Source: Pseudomonadota bacterium
Lineage (GTDB): Bacteria > Pseudomonadota > Gammaproteobacteria > Burkholderiales > Burkholderiaceae_E
NCBI GenBank assembly: GCA_023389055.1
Contig: JAEWFA010000059.1
Span: forward strand, 1-15,711
Length of the DNA stretch: 15,711 bases
Direction of reading: 5' to 3'
The notes beneath the pieces are model-generated. The model was not told the origin of the DNA. It saw only the letters and a list, made by a program, of their open reading frames with translations, and made no database searches. Shown here in pieces: positions 7,208 to 15,443 of this stretch (positions within the stretch are counted from its first letter, which is position 1; each line of letters opens with the position of its first letter). Made by a program: the position numbers and the translations under genes.

Positions 7208-8371
7208 TCAAGGTTCGAGCGCTTCGAGCGCCGCGCTGCGCTCGCTCTTCGGCAGATCGCCGATGCGACGCGCGGCGGCGTAGAACGCCGGGAGGTTTCC
7301 GCCCTCGCGCTCGAGCAGCGCGCGAAACGCCGGCACGAGATCGGTGTAGGTCGCGATCGAGGCGAGATGCGCATTGGTCAGCGGTTGCGCGAAGAAGCCG
7401 TCGTAGCCGGCGAAGCCTCCCCATTCGCTCTTGAGCGCCTCGTAGTCGCGCTTCAGTGCCGCGAAGATCTCTCGCTTGCCTGCGCGCTTGGCTTCATCGG
7501 AAACGGGCGACGCGTAGAGCGTCTCGAGAGCTGCCCGATGTCGTTTCAGCAAGGCGAGGAACTGCTGGCGGCGCGCATCGAAGACCTCCCATTGCTTGCG
7601 CAGGCTCGTGTCGTGGGTGCGCTTCTCGACGGCCGCGAGCCAGCGGCGCAGGCCCTCGCGCTCGACGGCCGTCGCCAACGACTCGTTGAACGTCGTGTCG
7701 CCCTTCACGTAGAGCTCCTGGTGCGTCAGCTCGTGGAAGATCAGGCGCGCCACTTCGGCTTGCGGATAGCCGATGAAGGTGTTCAGCACCGGATCGTCGA
7801 ACCAGCCGAGCGTCGAGTAAGCAGGTACGCCGCGCACCACGACGTCGAGGCCCTGCTCGCGAAGTCGTTGCGCGAAATGTTCGGCGTCGTCGCGGTCGTA
7901 GTAGCCGCGATAGGCCACGCAGCCGACGAAGGGAAAGCACCACTGCTCGAGCCGCATCGACAGCTGCGGCGTGGCGAAGACGTTCCAGACGACGAACGGG
8001 CGGTCGAGGTCTGCGTATTCGGTGTAGCTGCCGTTGCGCGGCAGCCCGAGCTCGTCGCTGGCGAAGGCGCGGATCGCGACGACGTCTTCGAGCCGCTGGC
8101 GCAGTGCCGGCGGGGTCTGCGGATCGTCGACCACGCTCGCGATCGGGCGCGCCTTGCTCATCACCGCGAGGTGGCCGGCGATCGACTGCAGGTAGTAGCC
8201 GGGGCCGTCGCTCCAGCTCGCGCAACCGGAGAGCAGCGACGCGACGAGAGCCGCCGCGAACGCGTGAAGCGGCCAACGCCGGCGTGCCGAGCGGTGGGCG
8301 CGAGCGCAGCCGGCGGCGTCGTGTGCGGCGCCCTGTCGGGCCGCGTTGTCCTCGTCGAGCACAGGCTTCAT
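7208..8371 (-). CDS. Predicted lipoprotein zinc aminopeptidase (Aminopep/COG4324 family)
   Basis: 387 residues from ATG 8371. A hydrophobic stretch and the lipobox LLSGC place a lipid-modified Cys at residue 50, so the enzyme is probably a membrane-anchored periplasmic protein. The zinc site is HELTHQ (His213, Glu214, His217), with NESLA supplying a likely third ligand, Glu230. This matches the gluzincin-like pattern of the predicted aminopeptidase family, whose substrates are not established. Other conserved-looking blocks are RGYYD and PAYSTLGWFDDPVLN. The n-region before the hydrophobic core is unusually long (about 33 residues, Arg-rich near its end), so the true start may be a downstream codon or the leader may be atypical. 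GTG codons at 8374 and 8362 are alternatives; no clear Shine-Dalgarno decides. It is divergent from the first amidohydrolase by 51 bp and upstream of fadD. Confidence 0.82.
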   Translation of the reverse strand: MKPVLDEDNAARQGAAHDAAGCARAHRSARRRWPLHAFAAALVASLLSGCASWSDGPGYYLQSIAGHLAVMSKARPIASVVDDPQTPPALRQRLEDVVAIRAFASDELGLPRNGSYTEYADLDRPFVVWNVFATPQLSMRLEQWCFPFVGCVAYRGYYDRDDAEHFAQRLREQGLDVVVRGVPAYSTLGWFDDPVLNTFIGYPQAEVARLIFHELTHQELYVKGDTTFNESLATAVEREGLRRWLAAVEKRTHDTSLRKQWEVFDARRQQFLALLKRHRAALETLYASPVSDEAKRAGKREIFAALKRDYEALKSEWGGFAGYDGFFAQPLTNAHLASIATYTDLVPAFRALLEREGGNLPAFYAAARRIGDLPKSERSAALEALEP

Positions 8372-8422
8372 CACTCGATGCTAACGTAGGGCGTTGCCGC
8401 TTCATCGCCCGAGAGGTCTTCC

Positions 8423-9661
8423 ATGCAGCTCGTCGATCCGATCGCCGAACTCGACACCACATTCCACAACGAGATGCGTGCGCTGCGCCGCGACCTGCAC
8501 GCGCATCCGGAGCTGGCCTTCGAGGAGCTTCGCACGAGCGAGCTCGTCGCTTCGCGGCTCGCGCAATGGGGAATCGACGTCGACCGGGGTCTCGGCGGTA
8601 CCGGCGTCGTCGGAATCGTGAAGGGACGCGGAACAGGTGCCGACGGGGCCGCCGGCGCGCGCGCGATCGGACTGCGCGCCGACATGGACGCGCTGCCGAT
8701 CACCGAACGCAACGGCTTCGCGCATGCATCGAAGAATCCGGGCCGCATGCACGCCTGCGGGCACGACGGGCACGTCGCCATGTTGCTCGCCGCCGCGCGC
8801 CACCTCGCGCAGCGCCGTGACTTCGACGGCACGGTCTACCTGATCTTCCAGCCTGCCGAGGAAGGCGGCGGAGGTGCGCGCGCGATGATCCGCGACGGAC
8901 TGTTCGAGCGCTTCCCGATGGACGCCGTCTTCGGGCTGCACAACTGGCCCGGTCTGCCCGCCGGGCACTTCGCGCTGGGCGCCGGCCCGGTGATGGGGTC
9001 GTCGAACGAGTTCCGCATCACGGTGCGCGGCCGAGGCTCGCACGCAGCGATGCCGCACGACGGCGCCGACCCGGTGCCCGTGGCCTGCCAGATCGTGCAG
9101 GGACTGCAGACGATCATCACGCGCAACAAGCGCCCGGTGGACGCCGCCGTCCTGTCGGTGACGATGATCCAGGCCGGTGAAGCAACCAACGTCGTTCCCG
9201 ATACCGCAACGATCCAGGGAACGGTGCGCACCTTCACGACGCCGACGATCGACCTCATCGAGCGTCGCATGCACGATATCGCGTCGCACACCGCGCGCGC
9301 CTTCGACTGCAACGCGCAGGTCGAGTTCGTTCGCAACTACCCGCCGACGATCAACCACGAGAAGGAAACCCGGTTCTGCCGCGAGGTGCTGCACGAACTG
9401 GTCGGCGACGATCATGTGCACGAGTTCGAGCCGACGATGGGCGCCGAAGATTTCGCGTACTTCCTGCAGGCCAAGCCCGGCTCCTACCTGGTGATCGGCA
9501 ACGGCGACGGTGGGCATCGGTCGGACGGACACGGCGAGGGCCCGTGCATGCTGCACAACCCGAACTACGACTTCAACGACGAACTGATTCCGATGGGCGC
9601 GGCGTACTGGGTACGCCTGGCCGAACGCTGGTTCGCCGCTTCGTCGCGCGCGAGCAACTGA
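8423..9661 (+). CDS. M20D family amidohydrolase (hippurate hydrolase/N-acyl-amino acid amidase-like), copy 1
   Basis: A 412-residue metal-dependent amidohydrolase of the HipO/AbgB/IAA-amino acid hydrolase group. Such enzymes release amino acids from N-acyl, N-benzoyl or similar conjugates, usually in the cytoplasm. Motifs: RRDLHAHPELAFEE (22-35), GLRADMDALPI (83-93), MHACGHDGH with metal ligands Cys112 and His114, QPAEEG with Glu146/Glu147, HNWP with His173, the lid/dimerisation domain from about 187 to 300, MGAEDF (339-344) and LHNPNYDFND with ligand His378. The active site looks complete. A His/Gly-rich insertion (GDGGHRSDGHGEG, 361-373) before the last ligand is absent from the adjacent paralogue. 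AGAGG at 8412-8416, 6 nt before the ATG, supports the start. The specific substrate is unknown. Confidence 0.92.
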   Translation: MQLVDPIAELDTTFHNEMRALRRDLHAHPELAFEELRTSELVASRLAQWGIDVDRGLGGTGVVGIVKGRGTGADGAAGARAIGLRADMDALPITERNGFAHASKNPGRMHACGHDGHVAMLLAAARHLAQRRDFDGTVYLIFQPAEEGGGGARAMIRDGLFERFPMDAVFGLHNWPGLPAGHFALGAGPVMGSSNEFRITVRGRGSHAAMPHDGADPVPVACQIVQGLQTIITRNKRPVDAAVLSVTMIQAGEATNVVPDTATIQGTVRTFTTPTIDLIERRMHDIASHTARAFDCNAQVEFVRNYPPTINHEKETRFCREVLHELVGDDHVHEFEPTMGAEDFAYFLQAKPGSYLVIGNGDGGHRSDGHGEGPCMLHNPNYDFNDELIPMGAAYWVRLAERWFAASSRASN

Positions 9662-9771
9662 ATCGACCGGAACCCCCGTCGCGCAGCCACCGCGGTCGGC
9701 GCGGACAGCCGCACGGTGCGTGCCGGCGTCGGCTTCCGTCGTACACTGGTTGCGAGGAATCCGTTTCGTCG

Positions 9772-11061
9772 ATGCGCACACCCATCGCACTCGAAGCCCG
9801 CAGCGAAGCACCGGCACAGTCTCACGCCGGACCGGCCGTCACCCGCTCCGAAGCGGTGGCCGCGCGCTCCCGAAGTTCGCACCGGGTGCTCGAGACGATC
9901 TCCGAGTGGCAACGCGAACTCGCCTCGATACGGCAGGCGCTGCACGCGAACCCCGAACTCGGCTTCGAGGAGCACTTCACCTCCGAGCTCGTCTGCCGGC
10001 AGCTGCAGCGCGCAGGCATCGACGAGATCCACCGCAACATCGGACGCACCGGCGTGGTCGGCGTCGTCCGGGGGCGACAGACGCGCAGCAGTCGCACCGT
10101 GGGCCTGCGCGCCGACATGGACGCGTTGCCGATGCAGGAAGACGGCGAGCATGCGCATCGATCGCGCAAGGCCGGCGTCATGCACGGCTGCGGGCACGAC
10201 GGCCACGTCACGATGCTGCTCGGCGCCGCCCGTTACCTGGCGGCGAGCCGGGATTTCGACGGCACCGTCCACCTGGTCTTCCAGCCCGGCGAGGAAGGCC
10301 TGGGCGGTGCGAAAGCGATGATCGACGACGGGCTGTTCGAGCGGTTTCCGTGCGACGCCGTCTATGCGATGCACAACTGGCCCGCGCTTCCCCCCGGAAC
10401 GATCGCCGTGCGTCCGGGACCGATCATGGCCGCCGCTGATCGCATCACGATCACGATCGAAGGGCGCGGCGGGCACGGCGCGCATCCGTACCTCGCCGTC
10501 GACCCCGTGCTCGTGGCCGCGCACATCATCACGGCCGCGCAGTCGATCGTCTCTCGCAACGTCAGTCCGATCGACTCGGCAGTGGTCAGCCTGTGCTCGA
10601 TCCAGGCCGGGCATCCCGGCGCGATGAGCGTCATCCCGCACGAAGCGAAGCTCGTCGGCACCGTGCGCACTTTCCGCGAGTCGACGCAGGCGATGGTCGA
10701 GCAGCGACTGCGTTCGCTCGTCGAATCGGTGGCGGCCGGATTCGGTGCGAAAGCTTCGCTCGTCTACGAACGCGTGTACCCGGCCACGATCAACAGCACG
10801 CGCGAGGCGCTGTTCGGCGCAGCGGTGGCCGACGAGCTCGTCGGTTCGGCGAACGTCGTGCGCGACCTCGATCCGAGCATGGGCGCCGAGGATTTTTCCT
10901 TCATGCTGCGCGCACGCCCCGGCGCGTATTTTCGCCTCGGCCAGGGCGGCGCAGCCGAAGGCTGCCTGCTGCACAGTTCGCGCTACGACTTCAACGATTC
11001 CGTGCTTCCGGTGGGTGCGGCGCTGTTTGCGCGGCTGGCGGAGCAGTCGATGCCGGTGTGA
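9772..11061 (+). CDS. M20D family amidohydrolase, copy 2 (tandem paralogue)
   Basis: 429 residues, clearly paralogous to the preceding gene. The catalytic set is conserved: MHGCGHDGH with Cys140 and His142, QPGEEG with Glu174/Glu175, HNWP with His201, MGAEDF (370-375) and LLHSSRYDFND with His401. It differs by an N-terminal extension of about 35 Ser/Ala/Arg-rich residues, by lacking the His/Gly-rich insertion, and by HGAHPYLAVDP where copy 1 has HAAMPHDGADP near the substrate lid. These point to a different acyl or amino acid preference, which is inference. The ATG at 9772 is used because earlier in-frame codons overlap copy 1. A GAGGA at 9754-9758 is 13 nt away, so initiation at a codon inside the poorly conserved N-terminus cannot be excluded. 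The 110-bp gap to copy 1 may hold its own promoter. Confidence 0.9.
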   Translation: MRTPIALEARSEAPAQSHAGPAVTRSEAVAARSRSSHRVLETISEWQRELASIRQALHANPELGFEEHFTSELVCRQLQRAGIDEIHRNIGRTGVVGVVRGRQTRSSRTVGLRADMDALPMQEDGEHAHRSRKAGVMHGCGHDGHVTMLLGAARYLAASRDFDGTVHLVFQPGEEGLGGAKAMIDDGLFERFPCDAVYAMHNWPALPPGTIAVRPGPIMAAADRITITIEGRGGHGAHPYLAVDPVLVAAHIITAAQSIVSRNVSPIDSAVVSLCSIQAGHPGAMSVIPHEAKLVGTVRTFRESTQAMVEQRLRSLVESVAAGFGAKASLVYERVYPATINSTREALFGAAVADELVGSANVVRDLDPSMGAEDFSFMLRARPGAYFRLGQGGAAEGCLLHSSRYDFNDSVLPVGAALFARLAEQSMPV

Positions 11062-11065
11062 GAAA

Positions 11066-11095
11066 GTGAAGGGTGAAGGGTCAAGGGGGAAGGGG
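11066..11095 (+). repeat. Degenerate heptamer tandem repeat with G-quadruplex motif
   Basis: Between the convergent amidohydrolase and ldcA stops lie four tandem 7-mers: GTGAAGG, GTGAAGG, GTCAAGG, GGGAAGG (11066-11093). They place G runs at 11071-11073, 11078-11080, 11085-11089 and 11092-11095, separated by 4, 4 and 2 nt. That satisfies the usual four-run G-quadruplex pattern on the plus strand. A further G5/G3 run follows at 11102-11110. No conventional terminator is seen in this 54-bp gap. Confidence 0.7.
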
Positions 11096-11115
11096 AAAAC
11101 CGGGGGCGGGCGGAG

Positions 11116-12036
11116 TCAGGCCTGGCTGGCGAGCGGGGTCAGCTGCCAACCTTCTTCGTCGGGCTCGAGGCGGTAGCGTTCGCCGATGCCGAGCACGGCT
11201 TTTCGGGGGACGTGACCGAACGGCAGGCCGGTGATCACCGGCACTGCGACGCGCTCGCGGAAGTGATCGACGACGCTGCGCAGATCGTAGCCGTTGTCGT
11301 GCGGCGACGGCTTCCATTCCGTGAACTCGCCGAGCATCACTGCCTGCTGAGACTCGAGCACGCCGGCGTAGAGCAACTGGTGCAGCATCCGCTCGATGCG
11401 ATACGGGTGCTCGGCGACGTCTTCGAGAAACAGGATGCCGCCCTCGACAGCCGGCAGATACGGGGTACCCACGGCCGAGGCGACGAGCGAGAGATTTCCG
11501 CCCCATAGAGCGCCTTCGGTCGCCTCGCGCAGCCGTGCATTCGAAGGCCACGGTTCGCTCCAGCGCACCGGCAGCAGGCGCCCGTCCATCAGTGCAGCGA
11601 AGTGCTCGAGCATGTACGGGTCGGGCGCGTCGGAACCGAAGTCGCCCGCCACGCCGGGGCCGGCGAAACTCCGCGCGCCCGTGCGCGCGAGCAGCGCGAG
11701 CTGGAACGCAGTGAAGTCGCTGTAGCCGATCCAGCGAACGCCGCTCGCGGCCGAGGCCGCAACGAGCGGCCAGTCGATGCGATCGAGCAGGCGCGAGACG
11801 CCGTATCCGCCGCGGGTAATCATCACCGCATCGATGTCATGTGCGCGCGCGGCACGGTGGATCTGCTCGAGACGCGCCTCGTCGGTGGCACCGAATCGCT
11901 GCCAACCGTCGCGCGGTGCGCTGCAACGCGGCTCGTGGCCGAGCGCGCGCAACCGCTCGAGCGCGAGGTCGAAGCGTTCGAGCGACAGATGCGCGCCCGA
12001 CGGCGCGATAACCTCGATATGGGCAGCGCGCGTCAT
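11116..12036 (-). CDS. ldcA: LD-carboxypeptidase, peptidase S66 family (muramoyltetrapeptide carboxypeptidase)
   Basis: 306 residues, normal for cytoplasmic LdcA. The enzyme trims the terminal D-Ala from murein tetrapeptides, feeding tripeptide back into peptidoglycan recycling. The serine triad fits the family: Ser106 in IGYSDFTAF, Glu205 in ILFLEDVAEHPYRIERML, and His275 in PFGHVPRK. The N-terminal IEVIAPSGA and the MITRGGYGVSRLLDRIDW block (72-89) are also typical. The start ATG shares one base with the aacS stop (TGATG at 12038-12034) and has no Shine-Dalgarno of its own, suggesting translational re-initiation after aacS. Some S66 enzymes act on other peptides such as microcin C7, so the substrate is a family-level call. 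Confidence 0.93.
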   Translation of the reverse strand: MTRAAHIEVIAPSGAHLSLERFDLALERLRALGHEPRCSAPRDGWQRFGATDEARLEQIHRAARAHDIDAVMITRGGYGVSRLLDRIDWPLVAASAASGVRWIGYSDFTAFQLALLARTGARSFAGPGVAGDFGSDAPDPYMLEHFAALMDGRLLPVRWSEPWPSNARLREATEGALWGGNLSLVASAVGTPYLPAVEGGILFLEDVAEHPYRIERMLHQLLYAGVLESQQAVMLGEFTEWKPSPHDNGYDLRSVVDHFRERVAVPVITGLPFGHVPRKAVLGIGERYRLEPDEEGWQLTPLASQA

Positions 12037-14114
12037 CAGGTTCGCGCCGCGCGCGCTGCGGCGAAACGCACGAACCAGTCGATCGATGCCGGATTCGCCA
12101 TCGAATCCCGATTGACGGATTTCTCGACCGGCTGCCCGAGCAGGATCTTCTTCACCGGCACCTCGAGCTTCTTGCCCGACATCGTTCGCGGTACCTCGGC
12201 GATCGCATAGACCTCGTTCGGCACGTGCCGCGCCGACAGCTTGCTGCGAATCGCATCGAGCAATCGTTTGCGCAACGTGGCGTCGACGCCGGTCTGGCCG
12301 CCGGCGGCCTGCTCGGGCTCGGGTGCGCGCCCTTTCGCTCCGATGCCGACGATCTGCGAGCCGGGCTCGCGCAGCACGACGAACAACGCCAGGAACGACT
12401 CGCGGCCGAGGTATTCGAGATCGATGACGAGCGAGTCGGCGACCTCGTCGAACTCCTCGACGACACGGTACAGCTCGCTCGTCCCCATCCGGATGCCGTA
12501 GCGGTTGATCGTCGAGTCGGAGCGCCCGAAGATCGTCGCGGTCACGCTCTCGGGACGCTCGTGCAGCATCAACCAGTCGCCGTGACGCCAGACGTTCGGC
12601 GGTCCCGGGTAGGTGTCGAAGTAGCTCTCGAAGTAGCGCCGCCCGTCGGTGTCGCCCCAGAAGAACAGCGGCATCGACGGCATCGGCTCGGTGCACACGA
12701 GCTCGCCCACCTCGCCCATCAGCGGCTTGCCGTCGTCGCTCCACGATTCGATCTTTCCGCCCAGCACGCGACACTGCATCTCGCCCGCGTACACGGGGAG
12801 CACGGGGCACGACGTGAGGAACGCGGCACCCGGGTCGGTTCCCCCCGAGATCGACGCGAGCAGGATGTCCGGATGCACGTGCGAGTAGATCCAGCGGCAC
12901 GCCTCCACCGTGAGCGGAGAGCCGGTGGAACCGAGCGTGCGCAGCGCCGACAGATCGAACTGCGCTCGCGGATTCAGGCCCGACTTCATCGACAGCGAGA
13001 CGAACGCCGGGCTCGTGCCGAAGAAGGTGAGCCGCTCGCGCTCGGCGATCCGCCAAAGCGTTCCAAGGTCGGGATGGCCGGGGTTGCCGTCGAACTGCAG
13101 CAGCGTCGCGCCGGTCATCAGCGTCGACACCCAAAGGTTCCACATGATCCAGTTCGTCGACGAGAACCAGAAGAAGCGATCGCTGTCGCCGACGTCCAGG
13201 TGCAGCGCGTTCGTCTTCAGGTTCTCGAGCACGGTGCCGCCGTGTCCGTGCACGATCGGCTTGGGCATTCCGGTGGTGCCCGACGAATAGACGATCCACA
13301 GCGGATGATCGAAGGGCAGTGCCGCGAAGCGGCACTCGGCCGGCTGCGCGATCGCGTCGCCCCACGCCAGGACCTGCGCACTACCGACGTCGTCCAGCCG
13401 TGCGTTCTCGTCGAGGTAGGGCACGAGCACCACGAATCGCACGGTGGGCAATTGCCGAAGCAGTTCGCGAACCGTCTCGCGGCGATCGAAGTCCTTGCCG
13501 CCGTAGCGATAGCCGTCGACGGCGAAGAGCACCGTCGGCTCGATCTGACGGAAGCGGTCGAGAACGCCCACGCTGCCCATGTCGGGCGACGAGCTCGACC
13601 AGATCGCGCCGAGACTGGTCGTCGCGAGCATCGCGACGACGGTCTGCGGAATGTTCGGCATGTACGCTGCGCAGCGTTCGCCCGGTTGCACGCCCAAGCG
13701 CTGGAGCGTCGCGCCGAGCGCGCCCACGTCGGCACGAAGCTGCGACCAGCTCACTTCCCGCCGCTCGCACAGCTCGGACGTGAACACGAGCGCCGGCCGC
13801 TCGGCAAAGCCCGCGCGCCCGGCCGGCGCGAGCAGGTGCTCGGCGTAGTTCAGCGTCTCGCCGTCGAACCAGCGCGCACCCGGCATCTCGCGACGCGCGA
13901 GGACACGCGTGGCCGGGGTTTTCGCCAGCACGCCGCTCCACTCATGGAACGCGCCCCAGAAACCCTCGAGATCGTCGACCGACCACTGCCACAACGCTTC
14001 GTAGTCCGGGAACGCGAGGCCCCGGTTCTCCTGCAACCACTGCTGGAAGCGCGTGACTCCGGCGCGGGCAATTCGCTCGGAACTGGGCCGCCACAGGATT
14101 TCGGGGGTGTTCAT
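12036..14114 (-). CDS. aacS: Acetoacetyl-CoA synthetase (acetoacetate--CoA ligase)
   Basis: 692 residues, somewhat longer than the 650-670 usual for the family. It converts acetoacetate, ATP and CoA to acetoacetyl-CoA in the cytoplasm, linking ketone bodies and PHB breakdown to central metabolism. Evidence: the family N-terminal domain (FPDYEALWQWSVDDLEGFW, WFDGETLNYAEHLL), P-loop VYSSGTTGMPKPIVHGHGG (275-293), SSTNWIMWNLWVS (318-330), the GRSDSTINRYGIRMG hinge block (530-544), and PRTMSGKKLEVPVKKILLG with catalytic Lys648. The excess length is a Gly/Pro/Gln-rich insertion at about 583-610 (from EPGSQIVG to GGQTGVD) in the C-terminal mobile domain. The start MNTPEILWRPS is the standard opening; upstream frame extension lacks family sequence. 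A lone TATAGT (14153-14148) could be its -10. It is the first gene of a pair with ldcA. Confidence 0.95.
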   Translation of the reverse strand: MNTPEILWRPSSERIARAGVTRFQQWLQENRGLAFPDYEALWQWSVDDLEGFWGAFHEWSGVLAKTPATRVLARREMPGARWFDGETLNYAEHLLAPAGRAGFAERPALVFTSELCERREVSWSQLRADVGALGATLQRLGVQPGERCAAYMPNIPQTVVAMLATTSLGAIWSSSSPDMGSVGVLDRFRQIEPTVLFAVDGYRYGGKDFDRRETVRELLRQLPTVRFVVLVPYLDENARLDDVGSAQVLAWGDAIAQPAECRFAALPFDHPLWIVYSSGTTGMPKPIVHGHGGTVLENLKTNALHLDVGDSDRFFWFSSTNWIMWNLWVSTLMTGATLLQFDGNPGHPDLGTLWRIAERERLTFFGTSPAFVSLSMKSGLNPRAQFDLSALRTLGSTGSPLTVEACRWIYSHVHPDILLASISGGTDPGAAFLTSCPVLPVYAGEMQCRVLGGKIESWSDDGKPLMGEVGELVCTEPMPSMPLFFWGDTDGRRYFESYFDTYPGPPNVWRHGDWLMLHERPESVTATIFGRSDSTINRYGIRMGTSELYRVVEEFDEVADSLVIDLEYLGRESFLALFVVLREPGSQIVGIGAKGRAPEPEQAAGGQTGVDATLRKRLLDAIRSKLSARHVPNEVYAIAEVPRTMSGKKLEVPVKKILLGQPVEKSVNRDSMANPASIDWFVRFAAARAART

Positions 14115-14372
14115 CGCAGAAGCGTCGACGTCGGGAGGATCGCGCCGACTATACCGAAAGCACCTCGCGCAGCCATCGCGACTGCATCGAAAGCGAACAA
14201 GGCCGGCGTCGGCAGCCTTTACAGGAAGACGGCGTGCGCGCGAGGCCGTGCGCCGGAGCATTCGAAGAAACAATGACTTGCGGCATGCAGAACGACTCTT
14301 GCTTGGTATCCATGAAATGCCTTCCCGCTTCGATAAGCAGCCGCGGAATCCCGCCATCATGGAGAAACGACG
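14115..14372. other. Divergent intergenic region between aacS and the GDSL gene
   Basis: No gene or RNA structure was supported in these 258 bp. A -10-like TATAGT for aacS sits at 14153-14148 without a good -35. No convincing -35/-10 pair for the GDSL gene was found. The GDSL ribosome-binding site GGAG is at 14361-14364. Confidence 0.4.
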
Positions 14373-15422
14373 ATGACACCTGCCGAAAGCGACTCACGAG
14401 CAACCCAGCAGCGCCATCCACACCGGAGTCGAAGCCTGCGCTCCGTTCTGCTCGCCGTCGTGATGGCGGGCGCTGCTTCTTTGACGCAGGCGGCACCTTT
14501 CTCATCGGTATTCTTCTTCGGCGACAGCCTGAGCGATTCGGGAAACAACTTCGTCGCTTCCGGCGGTGCCGTCACCGCGGTGCCTATCCCGAGCAACAGC
14601 TTCGTGCCGACATACCCCTATGCGTCCGGTCACTACACGAACGGGCTCGTATGGGCGCAGTCGTTTGCGTCCTGGCTCGGCACCTCGGCAACGCCGTCGC
14701 TGCTGGGTGGAAGCGACTACGCCTACGGTGGAGCGCGCACCGGTCCCGCCAACGGCAGCTTCCCACCGAGCCTGCTGGAACAGGTGGGCCAGTTCATGAC
14801 GACTCTCGGCGGCGTGGTCCCCGCGGAATCGCTATTCGTCATCGCGGGGGGCGGGAACAACGCGAGGGATGCGCTGGGCGCCGTTTCTCTGGGCGCGGAT
14901 CCCGCAGCGACGCTACTCGCCACCGCCGGCGGCTTCGTCACCGACACGTTGACGATGGTCCTCCAATTGCTCGGCGCGGGTGCCGACGACATCGTCGTCT
15001 GGACGGCGCCGAACATCGCGCTCGCGCCCGCGGTTGCGGCGCTCGGCAGTCCGGGAGCGAGCGCTTTCGCCACTGCGCTGGCCGACGCAATGAACTTCGC
15101 GTTGATCGAGGCACTCGCGCCCTACGCCGACGTCGTGCACATATTCGACCTGCGTGGATTGCTCGAGGACGTCGTCAACAACCCGCTGAAATACGGGTTG
15201 GACAACGTCACCGACGCCTGCGCCGTGCAGGTGGGTTGCGATCCGTCCACCTATCTGTTCTGGGACGGAATCCATCCCACGTCGGCAGGCCATGCGCTGA
15301 TAGCCCAAGGCATGATTGCGCTGGTGCCCGCGCCGGGATCCGTGGCGCTGCTGATCGCCGCGCTCGGCCCCGCACTGGCGTTGGCCGCAAGGCGCAGGCG
15401 TTGCGAGAGACCCCTCGCGTAG
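14373..15422 (+). CDS. Secreted GDSL/SGNH-family esterase with PEP-CTERM-like sorting tail
   Basis: 349 residues. An Arg-rich n-region and hydrophobic core (about 22-40) ending LTQA-AP indicate Sec export, with cleavage near residue 40. The SGNH hydrolase blocks are present: FFFGDSLSDSGNN with nucleophile Ser52, the YGGARTG region (118-124), GGGNN (159-163) as the Asn block, and WDGIHPTSAGH with Asp298 and His301. It should hydrolyse an ester or lipid substrate outside the cytoplasm. The C-terminus has VPAPGS (318-323), a hydrophobic span (324-339) and RRRR (340-343). This is the layout of PEP-CTERM signals processed by exosortase, here with VPAP instead of VPEP and a six-residue tail after the arginines. 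GGAG at 14361-14364, 8 nt from the ATG, supports the start. No exosortase gene lies in the window. It ends 21 bp before the intron boundary. Confidence 0.9.
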   Translation: MTPAESDSRATQQRHPHRSRSLRSVLLAVVMAGAASLTQAAPFSSVFFFGDSLSDSGNNFVASGGAVTAVPIPSNSFVPTYPYASGHYTNGLVWAQSFASWLGTSATPSLLGGSDYAYGGARTGPANGSFPPSLLEQVGQFMTTLGGVVPAESLFVIAGGGNNARDALGAVSLGADPAATLLATAGGFVTDTLTMVLQLLGAGADDIVVWTAPNIALAPAVAALGSPGASAFATALADAMNFALIEALAPYADVVHIFDLRGLLEDVVNNPLKYGLDNVTDACAVQVGCDPSTYLFWDGIHPTSAGHALIAQGMIALVPAPGSVALLIAALGPALALAARRRRCERPLA

Positions 15423-15443
15423 TCTCGAAACGCGCCTCGAGCG

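Noticed and set aside
6306..7283. 325-codon plus-strand frame antisense to fadD
   Set aside because: No domain, no ribosome-binding site, and fadD is complete on the other strand.
9544..9771. Extension of the second amidohydrolase back into the first
   Set aside because: It would overlap copy 1 out of frame, and its sequence is unlike any M20 N-terminus.
14148..14176. Full promoter for aacS around TATAGT
   Set aside because: The -10 is good but no acceptable -35 lies 16-18 nt upstream (ATGGCT or GATGGC), so it is only noted, not called.
12225..14276. 683-codon plus-strand frame antisense to aacS
   Set aside because: Composition (Arg, His, Ala-rich) is that of a high-GC antisense shadow; the opposite strand carries complete acetoacetyl-CoA synthetase motifs.
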